Made by a program: the position numbers and the translations under genes. From Propionibacterium sp. (GTDB taxonomy: Bacteria; Actinomycetota; Actinomycetes; Propionibacteriales; Propionibacteriaceae), in NCBI GenBank assembly GCA_012839035.1, contig DUOB01000125.1, positions 1 through 58,083 of the forward strand: a stretch of 58,083 nt of DNA, in the 5' to 3' direction. The notes below the pieces were generated by a model that did no database searches, had not been told where the DNA came from, and saw only the letters and a program-made list of their open reading frames with translations. Shown one piece after another: positions 17,866 to 26,892 of the stretch. Numbering within the stretch: position 1 is the stretch's first letter; every line of letters starts with the position of its first letter.

Positions 17866-17871
17866 GTGGGC

Positions 17872-18627
17872 ATGGAGTACGAGGACTATGGCGAAGCGCT
17901 CGGCCTGGCCGGGACAGTGCTGCGGGCCAATGCGATGAGCGCCGGCCTCGACGCGAAGGTGCCGACCTGCCCGGGCTGGACCGTGAAGGATCTGGTCATC
18001 CATCAGGGGATGGTTCACCGCTGGGCGGTCGACGTGCTGGACGGCCGGGGGATGGGCGACGGCAAGGCCCATCACAAGGCGGGGCGCAAGGCCAAGGATC
18101 TGCTCGACTGGTTCGACGAGGGCTGGGCTGAGCTGCTGCACGTGCTCGGGAGCGTCCCGGCGGATCTGGATGTGCCGTTCTTCCTCCGCACCGGTGACAG
18201 CCCGCGGGTGGGGTGGGCGCGGAGACAGGCCCACGAGACCGCGATTCACGCGGTCGATGCGATGGCGGCCCGGCTCGGTCGGCCGCCACAGCCCACCGAG
18301 ACGTGGCTGAAGCCGCCCGTGGCCGTGGATGGTCTGGACGAACTGCTGCGCGGGTTCATCCCCCGCAAACGCATCGGGCAGCTGCGTTCCCCGCAGCCCA
18401 CCGTGGTGGTGGTCGAGGCCGCGGACAGCGATGCCGCATGGACCTTGAATGTCAGCGGGGAGCCCACCATCACCGAGATCGGTGCGGCGGACTCCCCGGA
18501 CGTTCTTCTGCGCGGTCCAGCAGTCGCGCTCTATCTTGCGCTGTGGAACCGCGGTGACGCCCTCGTGGAGGATCCAACCGGGTTCCTCGACAAGTGGCGT
18601 CAGGATGTGGTGATCAGCTGGGCCTGA
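17872..18627 (+). CDS. Maleylpyruvate isomerase family (DinB-like, mycothiol-type) protein
   Basis: A 251-aa protein of the actinobacterial DinB/maleylpyruvate isomerase N-terminal superfamily, a four-helix fold that binds a divalent metal and often uses mycothiol. The segment CPGWTVKDLVIHQGMVHRW (about 28-46) and the HETAIHAVDA helix (about 120-129) hold the candidate metal histidines. A C-terminal alpha/beta domain ends with a VALYLALWNR segment, typical of the sterol-carrier-like tail in this family. ATG 17872 is chosen over GTG 17866 because it sits at leaderless distance from TAGGGT. The true substrate is unknown. Confidence 0.82.
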   Translation: MEYEDYGEALGLAGTVLRANAMSAGLDAKVPTCPGWTVKDLVIHQGMVHRWAVDVLDGRGMGDGKAHHKAGRKAKDLLDWFDEGWAELLHVLGSVPADLDVPFFLRTGDSPRVGWARRQAHETAIHAVDAMAARLGRPPQPTETWLKPPVAVDGLDELLRGFIPRKRIGQLRSPQPTVVVVEAADSDAAWTLNVSGEPTITEIGAADSPDVLLRGPAVALYLALWNRGDALVEDPTGFLDKWRQDVVISWA

Positions 18628-18650
18628 GGCCCGAGCAGTTCACCGGTCGA

Positions 18651-19067
18651 TCACTGGACGTCCTCGGCGGTCTGGTTGACGCGCTCGAAAGCGGCCTGGA
18701 CCAAGTCGATCTGGGCCTGGGTCATGTCCTTGAGGGCCTTCGGGATCGTGTGGCTGATCTCCGTCTGCGTGTGGTTCATGAGGGCCTTCTGGAAGTCGCC
18801 GAACTGCTTGACGAAGTCCGGCGAGGTGTAGTCGAGCTCGGTGAGCTTCTCGACCCAGCCCTGCATGTTGTCGAGGTTCTTGGTGGCCTGCTCCAGATAG
18901 GCCTCTTCAGCGGCTTCGTGGGCGCTGAGGAAACGCTCGAGGCTGCCCATGGCGGCCTTGCGCTGGGCTTCGCCGGCGTCAGCAACGTTCTTGAGCATCT
19001 TCTCGAGGACGTCGTGCTGCTGCTTGACGAGATTGAGAACAGCGTCGGCTGCGGGGTTGTCGGACAT
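18651..19067 (-). CDS. Hemerythrin-like HHE domain protein
   Basis: A 138-aa all-helical protein with His residues arranged as in HHE hemerythrin-like domains (QQHDVLEKML; FLSAHEAAEEAYLE; MNHTQTEISHTIP). Such proteins bind a di-iron site or act in iron and nitrosative stress; the ligand set is incomplete by eye. GGGAGG lies 6 nt before ATG 19067. It converges with the preceding gene. Confidence 0.6.
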   Translation of the reverse strand: MSDNPAADAVLNLVKQQHDVLEKMLKNVADAGEAQRKAAMGSLERFLSAHEAAEEAYLEQATKNLDNMQGWVEKLTELDYTSPDFVKQFGDFQKALMNHTQTEISHTIPKALKDMTQAQIDLVQAAFERVNQTAEDVQ

Positions 19068-19198
19068 GAATAACCTCCCGATCGGTGCGCTCGCGATCGG
19101 CGCGCAACGCCGCGCGAGCCTGTGTCTGGTGCCAACTTAGGCGACTTCCCAGGTGTGTGTGAAGGGGGACGGGGCGGTCTGAGACCGGTGGCCGGGTT

Positions 19199-19204
19199 TA
19201 GGCT
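19199..19204 (+). promoter_or_regulatory. -10 box TAGGCT upstream of the GNAT gene
   Basis: TAGGCT lies 28 nt before GTG 19233, giving a short leader of about 22 nt that includes the GAAAGGA ribosome binding site. Confidence 0.4.
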
Positions 19205-19232
19205 GCCCCGGGCACCGCCAGAAAGGACCATT

Positions 19233-19748
19233 GTGACCATCCGCGAAGTCACCCCCGATGACATTCCGGCGATCCTCGGGCTCGTTCAGGAATTGGCAAC
19301 CTATGAGCGCGAGCCGGACGCCACCAAGGGCACCGTCGAGGGCTATCGCCGGGCGCTGTTCCCCGAGGACGGCAGGCCCGTCGCGTATGCCCACGTCGCC
19401 GAGATCGACGGAGCCGTCGTGGGCCTCGCCCTGTATTACCTCACCTTTTCCACCTGGGAAGGCGTCCCGGGGATGTGGTTGGAAGACCTGTATGTCCAGC
19501 CCGCCCATCGGGGCACCGGCCTGGGCAAGGAGATGCTGCTGGGGCTCGCGGAACTTTGCGTGCGGAACGGTTGGACCCGCCTCGAATGGTGCGTGCTCAA
19601 CTGGAACACTCCCGCGATCGACTTTTATCACAGCCTCGGCGCCAGCCCGATGGACGAGTGGACGACCTATCGACTCGATGGGAAGGCATTGGAGCACGCC
19701 GGCTCGCTGCCGGCCGCTGGCGTCATATCCGCGAGTCTTGATTCCTGA
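19233..19748 (+). CDS. GNAT N-acetyltransferase (diamine/SSAT-like)
   Basis: A 171-aa acetyl-CoA-dependent N-acetyltransferase. The acetyl-CoA loop is QPAHRGTGLGKEML (about 90-103), preceded by the WLEDLYV strand, with the conserved WNTPAIDFYHSLGA region after it. This pattern resembles spermidine/spermine or diamine acetyltransferases. GTG 19233 has GAAAGGA 5 nt upstream; the upstream in-frame region is not family-like. Palindromic element E2 follows 39 bp after the stop. Confidence 0.86.
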   Translation: MTIREVTPDDIPAILGLVQELATYEREPDATKGTVEGYRRALFPEDGRPVAYAHVAEIDGAVVGLALYYLTFSTWEGVPGMWLEDLYVQPAHRGTGLGKEMLLGLAELCVRNGWTRLEWCVLNWNTPAIDFYHSLGASPMDEWTTYRLDGKALEHAGSLPAAGVISASLDS

Positions 19749-19787
19749 TTAGAGAGCTCTAGAGAGCGGTATCGCCAGCGGGATCAA

Positions 19788-19869
19788 CCAGGATTGGCAC
19801 CCAGGTTGGGGGCGCGCCTGCAAACCGCCCAGTCGCGGGCCCTCCATCGAAACTGGATGCCAATCCTGG
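19788..19869 (+). repeat. Palindromic element E2 (82 bp)
   Basis: Arms CCAGGATTGGCACCCAG and CTGGATGCCAATCCTGG match with one mismatch over 17 bp. The interior has CGCCCAGTCG and GAAACTGG, in the same order and spacing as the other copies. It lies between two convergent genes (ends 19748 and 19890). Confidence 0.82.
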
Positions 19870-19889
19870 CACTGCGCTGGCGTCGATCG

Positions 19890-20804
19890 CTAAACCGAGC
19901 CACGCCCGATCGGTGTGCCCGCCAATTTCTCCGCTGCTTTGACCAGCGAGGGCACATACTCGGAGCCGAACCCGAGCGCACTCGCCACGCTGAAGGCCTC
20001 GTGGACTCCGTCCCCGACCACCGTCGGGTGCCCCAGGTCGCCCGCGAGCCGGGTGTAATAGCGCACGTCCTTGCGCGCGTTGTCCAACTCGAACACCATC
20101 GCCTCGTGGTTCCCGTCGAGCGTCTGCTCGATCAGGTGCAGCAGCGGGTTGTTGCAGATCCCGATGGACAGGATGTCCACCAGCTTCTGTGGGTCCGCGC
20201 CTGCCTTGGTGGCCACCGCGAACGCCTCGGCCAGCGCGCTGGCCTGGGCCATCACGACGAAGTTGTTGAGCAGCTTGACGGTGTGGCCGGCGCCCGTCGG
20301 GCCGGCGTGGATGATGTTCTCGGAACAGGCCTCGAGCAGGGGGCGGACCGCTGCCAGTGTCTCGTCGTCCGCGCCGACCAGCATGTTGAGCGTCCCGGCC
20401 TCGGCCTCGGCGGGACCGCGGGTGAGGGGTGCGTCAACGAAGCGCACCCCCTTGTCAGCGCTCAGCTCGGCAAGACGCTTGGTCACCATGGGCTCGCTGG
20501 TCGATGAGTCGATGATGATGAGCCCGTCCTTCGGATCGGTGAGCAGGCCGCCCTCGCCGCTGACGGACGCCTCCACATCGGGAGCCGCGGTGATGCAGAG
20601 GAAGACCACGTGGCACGTGCGACCCAGCTCTGCGTTGTCGGTGGCCCTGGTCGCGCCGAGATCGTCGAGGCCCGCTGGCTCGGTGCGATTCACCGTGTAT
20701 GCCAGCGGAAACCCCTTGAGGAGCAAGTTCTTCGCCATGCCGTGCCCCATGAGCCCGGAGGCCCCGATGAAGCCGACTTTCGGGTGCTGCGATGTCTGCG
20801 TCAT
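19890..20804 (-). CDS. NAD(P)-dependent 3-hydroxyisobutyrate dehydrogenase-family oxidoreductase
   Basis: A 304-aa beta-hydroxyacid dehydrogenase. The N-terminal Rossmann dinucleotide loop is GFIGASGLMGHGMAKNL (about 10-26), the substrate-binding segment is DAPLTRGPAEAEAGTL, and the catalytic Lys is in GAGHTVKLLNNF. Family members oxidise 3-hydroxyisobutyrate, tartronate semialdehyde or glyoxylate-type substrates. The specific substrate is not decidable. ATG 20804 is the first Met before the Rossmann strand. Confidence 0.88.
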   Translation of the reverse strand: MTQTSQHPKVGFIGASGLMGHGMAKNLLLKGFPLAYTVNRTEPAGLDDLGATRATDNAELGRTCHVVFLCITAAPDVEASVSGEGGLLTDPKDGLIIIDSSTSEPMVTKRLAELSADKGVRFVDAPLTRGPAEAEAGTLNMLVGADDETLAAVRPLLEACSENIIHAGPTGAGHTVKLLNNFVVMAQASALAEAFAVATKAGADPQKLVDILSIGICNNPLLHLIEQTLDGNHEAMVFELDNARKDVRYYTRLAGDLGHPTVVGDGVHEAFSVASALGFGSEYVPSLVKAAEKLAGTPIGRGSV

Positions 20805-20859
20805 GGTCCGATCGTGCCGGAGCGGACCCGGTGTCCGGCGAGCGGGTGCGGCACAAGAA

Positions 20860-20936
20860 CGCAGAAAGTGACGGCACAAACGCGCAATTCGCGGGCGACG
20901 CGCCGAGAAACGGCCGTTGTGACGTCACTTTCTGCG
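20860..20936. repeat. Second palindrome type (77 bp, arms of 20 bp)
   Basis: Left arm CGCAGAAAGTGACGGCACAA pairs with right arm TTGTGACGTCACTTTCTGCG with one mismatch. The interior includes GAGAAACGG next to the right arm. Size, arm length and the GAAAC next to one arm resemble E1-E4, but the arm sequence differs. It lies in the 339-bp gap between the oxidoreductase start and the P450 stop; I see no supported gene in the rest of that gap. Confidence 0.75.
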
Positions 20937-21143
20937 AATTTCAGCGGGATCCCGGGAGTCGAGGGGATTCCAGCTGTGTCTACGGCCGAGACTCCGCAGG
21001 GTTGACCCAACCTACGGAAGGATGTCCATGAGGGAAACCCGGATGGCGTGCCCATCCATCGCCGGGTTGACCCCCAGGTCGGAGCTGGTTGGCACCGCGA
21101 GCCCTGCCGACACGAAAGGACGTTCCGAGATTGTGGGACCGAC

Positions 21144-22394
21144 TCAGATGCGGACCGGCAGAGTCGCGCGGCCGCGGAGAATATAGCTGTCGGCGTCCGT
21201 GGGCAGTCCGGCCGGTTTGAGCTGGGGGAGTCGGGTGAGGAGCGTGCGCAGGGCGATCCGCCCCTCGAGCATCGCGAGCGGGCGCCCGACGCAGTGGTGG
21301 AGGCCTTGGCCGAACGACAGATGATCGCCGGCATTCGGGCGATCGATGTCGAAGTCGGCCGGATGCCCGAATACCTCGGGATCCCGATTGGCTGCCCCGA
21401 TCAGCACGGACACCAGCTGGCCCCGCTTGAGCTGATGTCCGTCGAGCTCGACATCGGTCAGTGCCGCTCGGACGGTCGCCTGCACCGGTGAGTCCCAGCG
21501 GAGCGTCTCGTCGACCACCCGGTCGACCAACGCGGGATCATCCACAACCCGATGCCACAGCTCCGGGCGGGCCAACAGAGCCGACAGCGCATTGCCGATG
21601 AGGTTGACGGTCGTCTCGAAGCCTGCCACCAGCAGCAGGCTGCAGAGGGACTCGAACTCTGTCGTCGACAGCTCCCCGCGGTCGAGAGCGGAGACGAGAT
21701 CGCTGATCACATCGGAGCCGGGGTTGTGGCGGCTTCGGCCGGCCAGCCGGTGGAACAATGCCCGGAGGTCGCGTTGGGCGACGGCCACGTCCCGATAGTG
21801 CCGCACCGACTGCAGACCATCGAGCACACCGCCGATCGCATCACCGTGTCGCCCCAGCGCCGGCAGCTCTGCGTCCGGGATGCCCATGAGTGCGGCGATC
21901 ATGACGATGGGCAAGGGCTTGGCGTATTCCCGGATCGCATCCACCGGGCCATGGGTCAGCTGCGTCGCCAGAGCCTCCACGAGCCGATCGGACGCCTGCT
22001 GGATGCGTTCCTCCTGTGCGCGCATCCGGCTGGGGGCGAAGGCTCCGCTGATCAACCGGCGCAGTCGGGTGTGATCCGGCGGGTCGAGGATCAGCAGCGA
22101 CAGATCGACCGCCCGCGAGGGGGACGGGATTCCGCCCACACCGAAGTCCCGGCTGCGCAGGACCTGGTGGCAGCGCGCATGATCCACGAGCACGATGCTG
22201 TTGAAACTGGAGGTGGGGAAGGGGCCGAGGGCGCGGATGCGTTCATAGATCGCATAGGGATCGCGTCGCCCCTTGCGGGTGAACAGCTGCGCAAGTGGAT
22301 CCTTCCGCACGTGTGCGTGAAAACCGATGAAGGCACGGCCGACGCCCATCTCGCCCAAGGCCCGGGCGGTGTCAAGGGTGTCAAGAATCTGCAT
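21144..22394 (-). CDS. Cytochrome P450
   Basis: A 416-aa soluble bacterial P450. It has the I-helix oxygen-binding segment AGFETTVN, the ExxR motif in ETLRW, and the heme-Cys loop FGQGLHHCVGRPLA near residue 360. The start is ATG 22394, with GGGAG 6 nt upstream. No ferredoxin or reductase gene is adjacent, so the redox partner must be encoded elsewhere. The substrate is unknown. Confidence 0.95.
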   Translation of the reverse strand: MQILDTLDTARALGEMGVGRAFIGFHAHVRKDPLAQLFTRKGRRDPYAIYERIRALGPFPTSSFNSIVLVDHARCHQVLRSRDFGVGGIPSPSRAVDLSLLILDPPDHTRLRRLISGAFAPSRMRAQEERIQQASDRLVEALATQLTHGPVDAIREYAKPLPIVMIAALMGIPDAELPALGRHGDAIGGVLDGLQSVRHYRDVAVAQRDLRALFHRLAGRSRHNPGSDVISDLVSALDRGELSTTEFESLCSLLLVAGFETTVNLIGNALSALLARPELWHRVVDDPALVDRVVDETLRWDSPVQATVRAALTDVELDGHQLKRGQLVSVLIGAANRDPEVFGHPADFDIDRPNAGDHLSFGQGLHHCVGRPLAMLEGRIALRTLLTRLPQLKPAGLPTDADSYILRGRATLPVRI

Positions 22395-22475
22395 GGTGTC
22401 TCCCGGAAGTCGGGCTTCCAGTCTGACACCCGTTGGGGACATCCCGCGATCCGGAACGGACGGTGACTCAATGAG

Positions 22476-22548
22476 TGGAGCTAAGGGGACTCGAACCCCT
22501 AACCCCCTGCTTGCAAAGCAGGTGCGCTACCAATTGCGCCATAGCCCC
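22476..22548 (-). tRNA. tRNA-Ala (anticodon UGC)
   Basis: A complete 73-nt cloverleaf on the minus strand. The acceptor stem is GGGGCTA/TAGCTCC with one G-U pair. The anticodon stem-loop CCTGC-TTTGCAA-GCAGG gives UGC, and the T-loop GGTTCGAGTCCCC-type arm is present. CCA is not encoded. Confidence 0.97.
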
Positions 22549-22627
22549 GAGCGATGAACCAGATTAGGTGTCGCACGCCCCGTTGACAAGTTGAGGGTTC
22601 GTCGGGGCATTCCTGTTGGACATGCGC

Positions 22628-22657
22628 CAGGGGCGCCACCGGCCGGTGACGCCCCTG
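22628..22657 (-). terminator. Long GC-rich hairpin after the DUF805 gene
   Basis: CAGGGGCG and CGCCCCTG close a 15-bp near-perfect hairpin (inner CCACCGG/CCGGTGA) 22 bp past the DUF805 stop. It is probably a terminator, without a clear U tract. Confidence 0.6.
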
Positions 22658-22679
22658 TGTGAATCGCTGGAGATCAGGA

Positions 22680-23517
22680 TCAGGGCTGGGAGACGGGCTG
22701 CGTGCCATCCGGGTTGTCGAAGCGGACACCCTCGGGCCTGGAGTCGCCGGCGAGCATGACGAGCAGGATGATCGGACCGGCGAGCGGGATGAGGGACATG
22801 AAGTAGTACCAGCCCGAACGGCCCGTGTCGTGCAGACGACGAACCATGTTGGCCAGCAGCGGGACCGCCGAACCGAGAAGAATGACGAGGGCGATCAGGC
22901 CGAACAGACCGCCGACCACGCCGGCCGCACCCTCGGCGCCCGCCGAGCCCAGACCGCCACCGATAATGACAGCGAGGATGTAGGGGACGGAGAAGGCGAC
23001 CATGTAGGCGAGGTAGGCCCACCAGAACTCGCTCTTGCTCGAGCGGCCATAGAAGTTGGCGTAGTTCTTGAACATCAACTTGATGGCATCCACGAAACCC
23101 ACTGACGGGCGCGGCGGGTGGGCCTCGTCATAGCCGCCGGCGTAGGGCTGCATGGCGTAGGCCTGTTGACCGTATGCCGGCTGGCCGTGGGCGGGTGCAC
23201 CATAGCCGGGCTGGGCGTACCCCTGCGGTTCATAGCCGGGCTGCTGATAGTTGCTCTGTCCGTACGCGTTCGGTGCCGAGGGCTGGCTGTACGCGTCCGG
23301 TGCGGACGGCTGGGAATAGGGGTCCGATGCGGACTGCTGGCCGTAGCCGCCGCCCTGGCCGTAGTCGGTTCTGCTGGCCGTAGCCACCGCCCTGGCCGTA
23401 GTCGGTCTGCTGGCCGTAGCCACCGCCCTGCCCGTAGCCGCTCTGACCGCTCTGGCCGTAACCGCCCTGGGCATTCGGGTTCTGACCCTGGCCGTAATCG
23501 TTGTTGCCGTAACTCAT
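22680..23517 (-). CDS. DUF805 membrane protein with Gly/Tyr/Gln-rich N-terminus, frameshifted in a tandem repeat
   Basis: ATG 23517, with AGGAG 7 nt upstream, starts a disordered low-complexity region (MSYGNNDYGQGQ, then YGQGGGYGQQ repeats). The frame breaks at about 23369-23370. One extra T (plus strand) in the upstream copy of a 36-bp repeat, relative to the neighbouring copy, shifts translation. The downstream frame then continues YGQQSASDPYSQ and into an intact C-terminal DUF805 domain (about 120 aa, four membrane helices, RRLHDTGRSGW). Without the extra base the protein would be about 279 aa. The lesion may be a real slippage event, a phase-variable site or a sequencing error. DUF805 function is unknown. 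Confidence 0.75.
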
Positions 23518-23644
23518 GGTGTTGCTCCTGGGGGGAATGTGTGCTGGTTCTTCTTCGTCCTTGCCGGGTGCCCCGGCTGGACCCGTTGCTCACCGAGAGT
23601 GACTATTCTCACGCTCGGATGACGGAAATCAGATTTTTGGTTGG

Positions 23645-24328
23645 TCAGTCGACGGCTGGCTGGGAGCCGTCCGGATTGTCGTAGCGGAGGCCGTTCGGGG
23701 TGGAGGGGAAGAATGACATGACCATGGGCGCCACCCAACCGACGTACGGCACGAGGTAGCCGATGAGAGTGAACAGCCCGGAGAAGCCGGCATCGTGGAG
23801 TCGGCGTACCTGCAACGAAAGGTTGGGAAGCAGCGTGCCGAGTGCCACGACCGCCCACGCGAGCAGCGTCGGGATCAGAAACGCGGGCGGGTCCGACGCA
23901 TTGGGGTCCACCAGGATTGCGCCGATGATCGTGATGACAGGCACGAGTGTGAAGAGGCCGCCCCAGAGGGCCATCCACCAGAATTCGGTGCGCGATGCGC
24001 GGCCATAGAAGTTGGCGTAGTTCTTGAAGAACAGCGTGAGTGCCTCGACGGGCCCAACGCTGGGTCGCGGCGGGTGGGCGGTGCTGTAGCTGTAGACGAC
24101 GGGGCCGTACGCCACCCTCGGCTGCTGATAAGGGGGTTGATAGTACGCATGGCCGGCGCCCCGGGAACTGCCCGCTTCGTTGTAGGACGGGGGCGCATAG
24201 GGATCGTTGGTGACGAAACCGCTGGGCTCCGCGGCCTCATAGTCGGGTCGTCCCGGTCGATTCGGATGGACGCGGTCCCAGTCCCCGTCCCCGGCCCCGG
24301 TGTGCGGGGTGTAGCTGCCCCAACTCAT
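23645..24328 (-). CDS. DUF805 membrane protein, second copy
   Basis: A 227-aa paralogue of the preceding gene, in the same direction. A Pro/Tyr-rich tail of about 85 residues is followed by a DUF805 domain with four membrane segments and the signature RRLHDAGFSGL. Both paralogues share the FKNYANFYGR motif just before the first helix and end in YDNPDGSQP-type tails. ATG 24328 has AGGGAG 8 nt upstream. A 33-bp dyad lies 84 bp upstream of the start. Confidence 0.88.
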   Translation of the reverse strand: MSWGSYTPHTGAGDGDWDRVHPNRPGRPDYEAAEPSGFVTNDPYAPPSYNEAGSSRGAGHAYYQPPYQQPRVAYGPVVYSYSTAHPPRPSVGPVEALTLFFKNYANFYGRASRTEFWWMALWGGLFTLVPVITIIGAILVDPNASDPPAFLIPTLLAWAVVALGTLLPNLSLQVRRLHDAGFSGLFTLIGYLVPYVGWVAPMVMSFFPSTPNGLRYDNPDGSQPAVD

Positions 24329-24411
24329 CGATGATCTCCCTGCAGAGTTCGTCGGACTTCGGCGAATCGGTCGCCCATCGTGCCAGCACACGACGGCAGT
24401 CGATCCATCCT

Positions 24412-24444
24412 GAGACGGAACGGGATCCCGTATAGTTCCGTCTC
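24412..24444. promoter_or_regulatory. 33-bp dyad with 10-bp perfect arms between DUF805 and PBP genes
   Basis: GAGACGGAAC (24412-24421) and GTTCCGTCTC (24435-24444) are perfect inverted arms. The spacer holds CGGGATCCCG and a TATAG sequence. It lies in the 251-bp region between divergent genes, where a TetR-type operator would be expected. No regulator gene is adjacent. Confidence 0.5.
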
Positions 24445-24579
24445 GCGGCGTACCCTTGACATTGTGCGCCCCTCGGTCGAGGGATCGATTGAAGGGCAGC
24501 ACCACGGCCCCCTGCTTCCCCTGCTCGGGCACGCGCCCTGCGCGCCTCCGAGCCGAACCGTCAACCGTCGAGGACATCC

Positions 24580-26862
24580 ATGGCTGATCGCTCTGAGCAT
24601 GACGTACCCACCAACAAGATCGAGACCCAGTCCCGGTCGGGCTCTGCCCAGGGCCAGCGCCAGCCTGCCCGGAAGGACAAGAAGAAGGTGAGTCCCGTTC
24701 GTCGATGGGGCGTACGCATCCTCAAGGGCACCACCGTCGCGGTGCTGCTGGCCATGATCGCCGGAGTGGTCGGCGTGGGCGTCATCTATTCGACGACGGA
24801 GATCCCGGACCCGAACGCCGATTTTCAGGCGAACACCTCGTTCGTGAGCTTCGCCGACGGGTCCCCGATGGGCAACTTCGCCATCCAGAACCGACAGTCG
24901 ATCCCCTTCGACGAGATGCCGCAGACCATGAAGGACGCGGCGATCGCGGCCGAGAACCGGACCTTCTGGAGTGACCGCGGCATCTCCGTCACCGGCATGA
25001 TCCGCGCGGCCATCAAGATCGCCGGCGGTGGCGAGATGCAGGGTGGCTCGACGATCACGCAGCAATACATCAAGATCCTCTATCTGAACTCCGAGCGCAC
25101 GTTCGAGCGGAAGTTCAAGGAGCTGTTCCTCGCGGTCAAGATGGGTCGCGAGACGTCGAAGGAGCAGATCCTCGAGGGCTACCTCAACACCATCTACTTC
25201 GGCCGCGGGGCCTATGGCATCCAGGCGGCGGCGAAGGCGTACTTCAACGTTGACGCCCAAGATCTCACCGTCCCCCAGTCCGCGTTCCTGGCCACGGTCC
25301 TCAACAACCCGGCCGCCTACAACCCCTCGGAGCCCGAGAACCGGGAACGGATCATGGTCCGCTATCAGTATGTGCTCGACGGCATGGCGGAAATGGGCAC
25401 GATCACACGGGAGCAGGAGGCCGAGTACCGGAAGGAACTGCCCTCCTTCCCGGAGGTCCCCCTCAACCGGCGATATTCCGGGCCCAATGGCTATCTCATG
25501 AAGATGGTCGAGAACGAGCTCGCGACCAAGGGCTTCTCCGAGACCCAGATCTCCGGCGGCGGTCTGCGGATCATCACCACCATCAATCCGGAGGCCCAGA
25601 AGGCGGCCGTTGCGACGGCACAGAAGTACACGGAGCTCTCCGCGGAGAATGCTCCGACACCGCAGGACCCCGACAAACTGCACGTGGCCATCGCCTCGAT
25701 CGACAACGAGACCGGTGAGATCATCGCGCTCTATGGCGGCAAGGACTTCGTCGAGAACAACCGGAACTGGGCCACTACCCCGCGCCAGTCGGCCTCGGCC
25801 TTCAAGACGTTCGCCTTGGCGGCCGGTCTGCGTGACGGCTTCAACCTCTACAACACCTTCTCCGGCAACACGTTCCTGCCGCGGGGTGACACCGTGGTTT
25901 CGCGCAACCAGAACGGTGCGCAGTACGGCGCGGCCGTCAACCTGATCGAGGCGACCGCCAAGTCCATCAACACCGCGTTCGTGGACATGACGATGCAGAT
26001 GAAGGACGGCGGGGAGAAGATCGCGCAGGCCGCGGAGGACGCGGGTGTGCCGCGAGGGGCCGGCTGGGACACCAAGACCAGCCGGATCGCGCTCGGCATC
26101 GCCGAGGTGTCGCCCCTGCACATGGCGGCCGGCTACAGCACCTTTGCCAACAACGGCCGGGCCATCCCGCCCCACATCGTTCGCGAGGTGTTGGACGGCG
26201 AGGGCCGGACGATCTACAAGGCCGACACCGAGGGCACCCAGGCCTTCGAACCCGGGGTTGCGCGCGACGTGACCTATGCGATGCGGAACGTGGTCGAGGG
26301 CGGCACAGGCAGCCGAGTGGCCGCGCTGGGCCGACCCATCGCAGGCAAGACCGGTACCGCCGGCCTCAAGAACGACATCATCTCGGCCTGGTTCGTGGCC
26401 TATACCAAGCAGGTCTCCACGTCGGTGATGTTCGTGGCGGGCGATGACGGCATGGGCGGCCTGCACGCGTACCGCCGGCCCGGCGACTCGACGTTCTTCG
26501 GCGGCACCTATCCGGCGATGGTGTGGTCGGAATACATGCAGGTCGCGACGAAGGGGCAGCCCGTCCTGCAGTTCGATGGTCCGGCGTTCGTGAACCGGAA
26601 CACCTCTCGGGGCACGATTCAACCCCGCCCGACGCAGGCTCCCACCACGCAGGCGCCGACAACGGCGGCGCCCACGACGACGGCGCCGACGCCCGAGCCC
26701 ACTCCGGAGGCGACCGAGACCACCGAGTCAACGGGTGAACCGACGCCGGCGCCGACGACCACCACCACAGCCCCCCCGACGACCCAGCCGGCCACGCCGG
26801 GCACCGGACCGACTCCGCGCAATGTCTCCGGTGCCGGCGGGGCACCGGAACAGGGCGGCTGA
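24580..26862 (+). CDS. Class A penicillin-binding protein (transglycosylase/transpeptidase)
   Basis: A 760-aa bifunctional peptidoglycan synthase. It has a cytoplasmic basic tail (1-45) and one membrane anchor (about 48-72). The GT51 glycosyltransferase has E125 in AAENRTFW and the GGSTITQQYIK segment. The transpeptidase has S406AFK, S462IN and K590TGT motifs. The C-terminal 110 residues are a Thr/Pro-rich, probably extracytoplasmic linker without a PASTA domain. GT51 motif 1 reads ENRTFW rather than the commoner EDRxF. ATG 24580 has GAGGAC upstream. Confidence 0.95.
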   Translation: MADRSEHDVPTNKIETQSRSGSAQGQRQPARKDKKKVSPVRRWGVRILKGTTVAVLLAMIAGVVGVGVIYSTTEIPDPNADFQANTSFVSFADGSPMGNFAIQNRQSIPFDEMPQTMKDAAIAAENRTFWSDRGISVTGMIRAAIKIAGGGEMQGGSTITQQYIKILYLNSERTFERKFKELFLAVKMGRETSKEQILEGYLNTIYFGRGAYGIQAAAKAYFNVDAQDLTVPQSAFLATVLNNPAAYNPSEPENRERIMVRYQYVLDGMAEMGTITREQEAEYRKELPSFPEVPLNRRYSGPNGYLMKMVENELATKGFSETQISGGGLRIITTINPEAQKAAVATAQKYTELSAENAPTPQDPDKLHVAIASIDNETGEIIALYGGKDFVENNRNWATTPRQSASAFKTFALAAGLRDGFNLYNTFSGNTFLPRGDTVVSRNQNGAQYGAAVNLIEATAKSINTAFVDMTMQMKDGGEKIAQAAEDAGVPRGAGWDTKTSRIALGIAEVSPLHMAAGYSTFANNGRAIPPHIVREVLDGEGRTIYKADTEGTQAFEPGVARDVTYAMRNVVEGGTGSRVAALGRPIAGKTGTAGLKNDIISAWFVAYTKQVSTSVMFVAGDDGMGGLHAYRRPGDSTFFGGTYPAMVWSEYMQVATKGQPVLQFDGPAFVNRNTSRGTIQPRPTQAPTTQAPTTAAPTTTAPTPEPTPEATETTESTGEPTPAPTTTTTAPPTTQPATPGTGPTPRNVSGAGGAPEQGG

Positions 26863-26892
26863 TCGGCTTCCAAACCTGTCGGCGGGGCCCAC

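Noticed and set aside
21028..21186. A 51-aa open frame with GGAAGG before its ATG
   Set aside because: It overlaps the P450 3' end, shows no recognisable pattern and has no terminator. It may be chance.
22475..22660. The hairpin-rich stretch around tRNA-Ala as a possible attachment site
   Set aside because: No integrase gene, no direct repeat of the tRNA 3' end and no foreign-looking block beside it.
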